From Actinomycetes bacterium (GTDB taxonomy: Bacteria; Actinomycetota; Acidimicrobiia; Acidimicrobiales; Palsa-688): a stretch of DNA of 10,262 nucleotides. The notes below the pieces were generated by a model that was not told the origin of the DNA, made no database searches, and saw nothing but the letters and a program-made list of their open reading frames with translations. The stretch is taken from NCBI GenBank assembly GCA_021816565.1, contig JAKAXN010000142.1, positions 1 through 10,262 on the forward strand. The letters run 5' to 3'. The stretch's first letter is position 1, and the number at the start of each line of letters is the position of its first letter. Below are positions 6,399 to 10,262 of this stretch, piece by piece. The position numbers were made by a program, and so were the translations under genes.

Positions 6399-6890
6399 CT
6401 AGTCCCGGCCGCCGAGAGCCGCGGTGGCCGAATCGTGCTGCGCCACCAGCTCCCGGCACCGGCCCAGCTCGTCCGCTGCCAGCCCGGGGGCCAGGCGCAG
6501 GGCCAGCGGCCGGATGGCGATGCCGCCGCGGGCCCGGAAGTCGCCGAACACCCGCAGGTATAGCGGCGCCATGACCGTCACCAGGTCGTCGGCGATGCGG
6601 TTGATGCAGTCCTCGTGGAAGGCGCCGTGGTTGCGGTACGCCCCCAGGTAGAGCTTCAGGCTCTTGCTCTCGACGCACGACCCGGCCGGGACGTAGTGGA
6701 TGTGCACCCGGCCGAAGTCAGGCTGACCGGTCATGGGGCACAGGCTGGTGAACTCGGCGCAGTCGAGGCCCACCACCCAGGGAGAGCCGGGACGGGAGTT
6801 GTCGAACACCTCGAGGATGTCGGCGCTCGGCTCGTCGTAGCGATAGCGGGTCGGTGAACCCAGTTTGGTCAGCTTGGACGTGTCGCTCAT
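6399..6890 (-). CDS. queF: NADPH-dependent 7-cyano-7-deazaguanine (preQ0) reductase QueF, unimodular type
   Basis: QueF reduces the nitrile of preQ0 to the amine preQ1, which is inserted into tRNA on the way to queuosine. The sequence shows EFTSLCPMTGQPDF (46-59), with C51 as the nucleophile that forms the thioimide and D58 as the proton donor. ESKSLKLYL (74-82) is the QueF signature, and GAFHED (89-94) binds the substrate. The size of 163 residues matches the short unimodular class (B. subtilis type), not the long E. coli type. ATG at 6888-6890 fits the family N-terminus; GTG at 6911 is an in-frame alternative adding seven residues, and neither has a strong Shine-Dalgarno. It lies 31 bp after the priA stop and is probably the last gene of the coaBC-metK-priA block. 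No other queuosine gene is visible here. Confidence 0.96.
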   Translation of the reverse strand: MSDTSKLTKLGSPTRYRYDEPSADILEVFDNSRPGSPWVVGLDCAEFTSLCPMTGQPDFGRVHIHYVPAGSCVESKSLKLYLGAYRNHGAFHEDCINRIADDLVTVMAPLYLRVFGDFRARGGIAIRPLALRLAPGLAADELGRCRELVAQHDSATAALGGRD

Positions 6891-6921
6891 CGGATGACCG
6901 AGGCTACCCACTGCGGGTGCT

Positions 6922-8619
6922 CTACAGCCGGGTCGGGTCCACCGCCACCCGCAGGGTGCCCCTCTCCGGGCGGGGCACGGCGGCCAGCGCGTCGGCCAGG
7001 GCGGTGTGATCGGGGGCCTTCACCAGCCACCGTCCGGCGTCGGGACCCATGACCGTGACGCCGCGGAGGCGCCCGACCCATTCCCCGGCGGCGTCGCCCG
7101 ACACCAGCGCCACCGCGGCGAACGGCGGGAACCCCAGCGCCCGGCGGAGCTCCACCTGGTCGTCGGTGGCCAGCGCCGGGTTGGCGGTCACCGCCGCTCT
7201 GATGACCGGGTGGTCCGGGATCCGGGACTGGACCATCACCCGTCCGGGCCGGCCCCGCACCACCCGGGACGCCAGCGCCAGCAGGGCCAGGGCCTCCTCG
7301 GGGGCCCGCACCCGGGGGGCCAGCAGCTCCTGGTCGAAGTCGACGAAGGCGACGGTGGAGAAACCCGACGCGGGGTCCAGGCGGTGCAGCAGGGCCTCGG
7401 TGCCCACCAGGACGTCCTGTCCGGGCCGGGGACCGGCCGGACCGCTCACCTCGCCGACCGGTCGCCCGGCCAGCCGCTCCAGATCGTCGCGGGCCCGGCC
7501 GGTGCCGATGCGCAGCGACTTCAACGCGATCGAGCCGCACCGGGAGCACACCGCCGGCCTCTCCTGGCCGCAGCGGGGGCACACCAGCCGGCCCGGCTCC
7601 GGGGACCCGACCGCCGACCGGCAGCGTTCGCAGCGCAGCACCTCCCCGCACGAGCCGCAGGCCAGCAGCCGCACCCGGCCGGTGCGGTTCAAGATGCACG
7701 CCACCTTCTGGCCGGAGCGGACCACGTCCACCAGCCGGTCGGAGTAGAGGCCCAGCCGGGGATCGTCGCCACGCCGGTCGATCACCTCCGTGACGGCCCA
7801 CCCGGCCCGCTCGACGCTGGGTTCGGGAGCCTGCAGGTGACCCAGGGCCAGGATCTCGAGCGACGGGCAGGCGCTCAGCAGGTAGCACGCCGCCCCGGCC
7901 CGGCGGGCCCGTTCCACGGCCACCGTGACCGCGCTCCACGTGGGGGCGCCCTCCTGGCGCAGACTCTCGTCGTGGGCGTCGAGCACGACCACCGAGGCCA
8001 GGCCGGGGCAGGGTCCCCAAGCGGCGGCCCGGGAGCCGATGACCACCCCGGCCCCGGCCCGGGCCGCCGGCCAGTCCCCGGGTAGAAGGGCCACGTCGGC
8101 GCCGGCCCGGCGCAGCCGCCCGGCCAGCACCGCGGCCCGGGCCGCGGAGGCCACCACGACCAGGGTGGGGCCCGCCTGGGCGGCGGCGGCCACCAGGGTG
8201 GTGGGATCGGAGGCCGGGCCCACCCGAAGGACGTGGGGACCGGGCCCGTCGGGCAGGACCGCGCCCGGCGGGGCCGGCGGGCGACGCCGGGCCGGCGGCA
8301 GGCGCGGCACCGCCGAATCGGCTGACGCCGCGGTCAGGAACGACGCCCGCTTGCCGGCCCACCGCCACGCGGCCCAGCCGGCCAGCTCCACCACGGCCGG
8401 CTCCGGGCCGTGGCCGCGCCGTTTGGCCAGCGGCCTCAGCGGCGGTCCGTGGTAGCTGCGGTCCGCCGGCCCGGTGGCCACCACCCAGGCCCCGACCCGC
8501 CGTCCCCCCAGCTGGACCCGCACCTGGGTACCGACGTCGATCCCGCCGGCCAGGGCCGGCGGGATCACGTAGTCGAACTCCTTGTCGATACCGGACACGT
8601 CGGTGACCACCCGGGCCAC
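6922..8619 (-). CDS. priA: Primosomal protein N' PriA, degenerate (helicase-dead) actinobacterial type
   Basis: PriA recognises stalled forks and helps reload the replicative helicase. The N-terminal 3'-DNA-binding part is seen in ARVVTDVSGIDKEFDYVIP (2-20) and YHGPPLRPL (56-64). A zinc-binding region has eight cysteines in four CxxC pairs (C321/324, 330/333, 347/350, 358/361). The C-terminal motif SRVVRGRPGRVMVQSRIPDHPVI (positions 451-473) corresponds to the normal QVAGRAGR region. The ATPase motifs are gone: where GxTGSGKT is expected there is GPASDPTT (134-141), and the DEEH box reads LDAHDE (213-218). Actinobacterial PriA proteins are known to lack helicase motifs, so this is a lineage trait and not recent decay. 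The length of 565 residues is on the short side. GTG at 8617-8619, preceded by GAGGG (8624-8628), was chosen; the frame is open further upstream but has no ATG, GTG or TTG near it. Confidence 0.93.
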   Translation of the reverse strand: MARVVTDVSGIDKEFDYVIPPALAGGIDVGTQVRVQLGGRRVGAWVVATGPADRSYHGPPLRPLAKRRGHGPEPAVVELAGWAAWRWAGKRASFLTAASADSAVPRLPPARRRPPAPPGAVLPDGPGPHVLRVGPASDPTTLVAAAAQAGPTLVVVASAARAAVLAGRLRRAGADVALLPGDWPAARAGAGVVIGSRAAAWGPCPGLASVVVLDAHDESLRQEGAPTWSAVTVAVERARRAGAACYLLSACPSLEILALGHLQAPEPSVERAGWAVTEVIDRRGDDPRLGLYSDRLVDVVRSGQKVACILNRTGRVRLLACGSCGEVLRCERCRSAVGSPEPGRLVCPRCGQERPAVCSRCGSIALKSLRIGTGRARDDLERLAGRPVGEVSGPAGPRPGQDVLVGTEALLHRLDPASGFSTVAFVDFDQELLAPRVRAPEEALALLALASRVVRGRPGRVMVQSRIPDHPVIRAAVTANPALATDDQVELRRALGFPPFAAVALVSGDAAGEWVGRLRGVTVMGPDAGRWLVKAPDHTALADALAAVPRPERGTLRVAVDPTRL

Positions 8620-8628
8620 CGATCCCTC

Positions 8629-8678
8629 ACCGGCACCGGCACCGGCACCGGCACCGTCCCCGTCCCCGTCCCCGTCCC
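8629..8678. repeat. Two abutting hexanucleotide tandem arrays in the metK-priA gap
   Basis: On the plus strand four perfect ACCGGC units (8629-8652) are followed by one ACCGTC (8653-8658) and three CCCGTC units (8659-8676). The two arrays share the same 6-bp period, suggesting one expanded by slippage and diverged in its third-to-sixth bases. The stretch lies wholly between the metK stop (8712) and the priA start (8619). The repeat touches the priA Shine-Dalgarno at 8624-8628 on its downstream side. Copy-number change would alter the priA leader length. Confidence 0.9.
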
Positions 8679-8692
8679 GGTGGCCGGTGCCG
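8643..8692 (-). promoter_or_regulatory. Putative stem-loop enclosing a G-quadruplex motif in the priA leader
   Basis: CGGCACCGGC (8643-8652) and GCCGGTGCCG (8683-8692) are perfect 10-base inverted arms around a 30-base loop. Because the left arm lies in the ACCGGC array, the right arm could pair in shifted registers six bases apart. On the minus strand, the sense strand of metK and priA, the loop contains GGG, GGGG, GGGG and GGGG (8678 down to 8658), each separated by AC. This satisfies the G3+N1-7 quadruplex pattern with very short loops. The quadruplex ends 38 bases before the priA start codon. A role in attenuation or in limiting priA translation is inference. It is not a classical terminator because no U-tract follows. 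Confidence 0.5.
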
Positions 8693-8711
8693 CCGGGACG
8701 GGCCTCGCGGA

Positions 8712-9905
8712 TCAGACGCCCAGAGCCGACTTGAAGGCGTCCAGCCGGCTGAGCTGCTCCCAGGTGAACTCCTTCTCGCCCCGCCCGAAATGCCCGTAGG
8801 CGGCGGTGCGCCGGTAGATGGGCCGGCGCAGGTCCAGGTCCCGGATGATGGCGGCCGGGCGCAGGTCGAAGACCTGGTCCACCGCGGCCACGATCCGGGC
8901 CGGGTCGACCTGCTCGGTTCCGAAGGTCTCGACCAGCAGCGAGACCGGCCGGGCCACGCCGATGGCGTAGGCGACCTGGATCTCGCAGCGGGCGGCGGCG
9001 CCGGATGCCACCACGTGCTTGGCCACCCACCGGGCGGCGTAGGCCGCGGAGCGGTCCACCTTGGAGGGGTCCTTCCCGGAGAAGGCCCCGCCCCCGTGGC
9101 GGGCCGACCCGCCATAGGTGTCGACGATGATCTTGCGTCCGGTGAGCCCGGCGTCGGCGTGGGGCCCGCCCAGCTCGAACTTGCCGGTCGGGTTGGCCAG
9201 GATCTTGTAGCCGTCCCCGGCGAACTGGGACGGGATGAGCGGGGCGATCACGTGGTCGCGCAGGTCCGGGAGCAGGAGGGTCTCCAGGTCGATGTTGGGG
9301 TTGTGCTGGGTGGACACCAGCACGGTCTTCAGCTTGACCGGGCGGCCGTCCTCGTACTCGAAGGTGACCTGGGTCTTGCCGTCGGGGCGCAGGTAGGGCA
9401 GCACCCCGGCCTTGCGCACCTGCGACAGCCGCTGGGCCAGGCGGTGGGCCAGCCAGATCGGCATCGGCATGAGATCCTCGGTCTCGTCGCAGGCGTAGCC
9501 GAACATCATCCCCTGGTCGCCGGCACCCTGGGAGTTGAGGATGTCCTCGCCGCTGCTGCCGGAGCGGACCTCCATGGCGGTGTCCACGCCCTGGGCGATG
9601 TCGGGCGACTGGGACCCGATGGACACCGATACCCCGCAGGTGTGGCCGTCGAAGCCGACGGCGGAGCTGGTGTAGCCGATGTCGGTGACCACCTCGCGCA
9701 CCAGCTTGGGGATCTCCACGTAGCCCTCGGTGGTGATCTCGCCGGCCACCATCACCAGGCCGGTGGTGAGCAGGGTCTCGCACGCCACGCGCGAGTAGGG
9801 GTCCTGAGCCAGTAGGGCGTCGAGGACGGCGTCGGAGATCTGATCGGCCATCTTGTCGGGATGGCCCTCGGTCACCGATTCCGAGGTGAAGGTCCAGCGG
9901 CTCAT
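8712..9905 (-). CDS. metK: S-adenosylmethionine synthase (methionine adenosyltransferase)
   Basis: MetK makes S-adenosylmethionine from methionine and ATP, releasing phosphate and pyrophosphate; it is a cytoplasmic tetramer using Mg and K ions. Landmarks are [13 protein letters not shown] (6-18) with ATP-contacting H15 and D17, the signature [12 protein letters not shown] (127-138), [20 protein letters not shown] (238-257) and the P-loop-like GGGAFSGKD (271-279). The length of 397 residues is normal and every core motif is intact. The start is ATG at 9903-9905, which overlaps the coaBC stop as ATGA; AGGA six bases upstream and a second AGGAG further up make a good ribosome binding site. Downstream is the repeat-bearing 92-bp gap and then priA. 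The S-adenosylmethionine it makes is the methyl donor for the three RNA methyltransferases encoded in this window. Confidence 0.98.
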   Translation of the reverse strand: MSRWTFTSESVTEGHPDKMADQISDAVLDALLAQDPYSRVACETLLTTGLVMVAGEITTEGYVEIPKLVREVVTDIGYTSSAVGFDGHTCGVSVSIGSQSPDIAQGVDTAMEVRSGSSGEDILNSQGAGDQGMMFGYACDETEDLMPMPIWLAHRLAQRLSQVRKAGVLPYLRPDGKTQVTFEYEDGRPVKLKTVLVSTQHNPNIDLETLLLPDLRDHVIAPLIPSQFAGDGYKILANPTGKFELGGPHADAGLTGRKIIVDTYGGSARHGGGAFSGKDPSKVDRSAAYAARWVAKHVVASGAAARCEIQVAYAIGVARPVSLLVETFGTEQVDPARIVAAVDQVFDLRPAAIIRDLDLRRPIYRRTAAYGHFGRGEKEFTWEQLSRLDAFKSALGV

Positions 9906-10262
9906 GATCGTTCCTGCTCCTGATTCTCTTGGGGTAGTAGGCCGACGATGGCGTCGACGACCGCCTCGGCTACCGCGTCCTTGGTGCCGAGAGGTACTTC
10001 GAGGTCGAGCCCGTCGCTTCCTACGATGAGCACGGCGTTGGTGTCGTGGCTGAAGCCGACGCCGGGTGCGGCCACGTCGTTGGCCACGATGAGGTCGGCG
10101 CCCTTGGCCGACAGCTTGGCCCGGGCCAGGTCCCGCAGGGTCGGCCCGGACCCGGTCACCGTCTCGGCGGCGAAACCGACGATGATCTGCCCGGGGCGGC
10201 GGTCGCGCCCCAGCCCGGCCAGGATGTCGGGGGTCTGATCCAGGATCACCTCCGGGATGCCG
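9902..10262 (-). CDS. coaBC: CoaBC (Dfp) C-terminal end: phosphopantothenoylcysteine synthetase domain, partial
   Basis: Only the last 119 residues are visible; the gene continues past the right edge. They belong to the CoaB domain, which joins 4'-phosphopantothenate and cysteine using CTP. Characteristic stretches are [20 protein letters not shown], and [15 protein letters not shown] followed by [14 protein letters not shown], containing the lysine, the nearby AND motif and the N-V strand of the nucleotide site. The C-terminus ends with a charged Gln/Glu-rich tail. The missing N-terminal part should carry the flavin-dependent CoaC decarboxylase, as in the usual bifunctional Dfp, but that cannot be seen. 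Its TGA overlaps the metK ATG by four bases, so the two are probably translated together. coaBC next to metK and priA is the standard actinobacterial order. Confidence 0.94.
   Translation of the reverse strand, partial: GIPEVILDQTPDILAGLGRDRRPGQIIVGFAAETVTGSGPTLRDLARAKLSAKGADLIVANDVAAPGVGFSHDTNAVLIVGSDGLDLEVPLGTKDAVAEAVVDAIVGLLPQENQEQERS

Noticed and set aside
6392..6408. CCGGG/CCCGG hairpin between the convergent TrmH-like gene and queF as a bidirectional terminator
   Set aside because: The stem is only 5 bp, there is no U-tract, and it overlaps the queF stop; such matches are common at this GC content.
8629..8700. An in-frame (Asp-Gly)4(Ala-Gly)4 peptide extension at the PriA N-terminus encoded by the repeats
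   Set aside because: No ATG, GTG or TTG opens that frame there; a CTG overlapping the metK stop is the only candidate. GTG at 8619 has a ribosome binding site and gives the family-typical N-terminus.
6922..9783. A 953-residue open frame on the minus strand that would join priA to most of the metK region
   Set aside because: Its N-terminal half reads metK in the wrong frame and is Arg/Gly/Pro-rich nonsense; the real metK frame overlaps it fully. It is open only because stops are rare at this GC content.
8790..9815. Long plus-strand open frame opposite metK, and a similar one at 2086-3201 opposite rpe/rsmB
   Set aside because: Antisense shadows of well-identified genes, with low-complexity His/Gly/Arg-rich translations and no recognisable domain.

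Overview
The window is about 10.3 kb of very GC-rich, gene-dense bacterial chromosome with housekeeping genes only. No mobile element, CRISPR array, tRNA or rRNA gene was seen. The gene set coaBC, metK, priA, def, fmt, rsmB, rpe, ribD, ribE in this order is a conserved actinobacterial neighbourhood; the dfp/metK/priA/fmt/fmu/rpe/ribG/ribC run of mycobacteria is the known parallel. The helicase-dead PriA also points to Actinobacteria. Compact RsmB, RibD and Fmt proteins, which lack segments present in the usual versions, resemble what I recall of Acidimicrobiia. That finer placement is inference.

Layout, reading the minus strand from high to low coordinates. A first block holds the C-terminus of CoaBC (cut by the right edge), MetK, PriA and QueF (10262 to 6399). 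A two-gene plus-strand pair follows in the opposite direction: an RsmC-like methyltransferase and a TrmH/SpoU-family RNA methyltransferase (5271 to 6385). They converge on queF and diverge from def. A second minus-strand block runs Def, Fmt, RsmB, Rpe, a MogA/MoaB-type molybdenum cofactor protein, RibD and riboflavin synthase, the last cut by the left edge (5244 to 1). Spacing is minimal: several neighbours share ATGA or GTGA stop/start overlaps, so translational coupling is likely.

Functionally, MetK supplies S-adenosylmethionine, which three neighbours (RsmB, the RsmC-like enzyme and the TrmH-like enzyme) would use to methylate RNA. QueF serves 7-deazaguanine tRNA modification. Fmt and Def add and remove the formyl group at protein N-termini. 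Rpe makes pentose phosphate interconversion possible, and RibD and riboflavin synthase make riboflavin. CoaBC makes 4'-phosphopantetheine for coenzyme A.

The only non-coding stretch with clear structure is the 8620-8711 gap between metK and priA. It holds two abutting hexanucleotide repeat arrays. On the priA sense strand one of them forms four G-tracts with AC loops, a textbook G-quadruplex pattern, set inside a 10-bp inverted repeat. A second oddity is that fmt has no ATG, GTG or TTG at a sensible position and appears to start at CTG. No novel multi-gene system was found; the rest is ordinary core genome.
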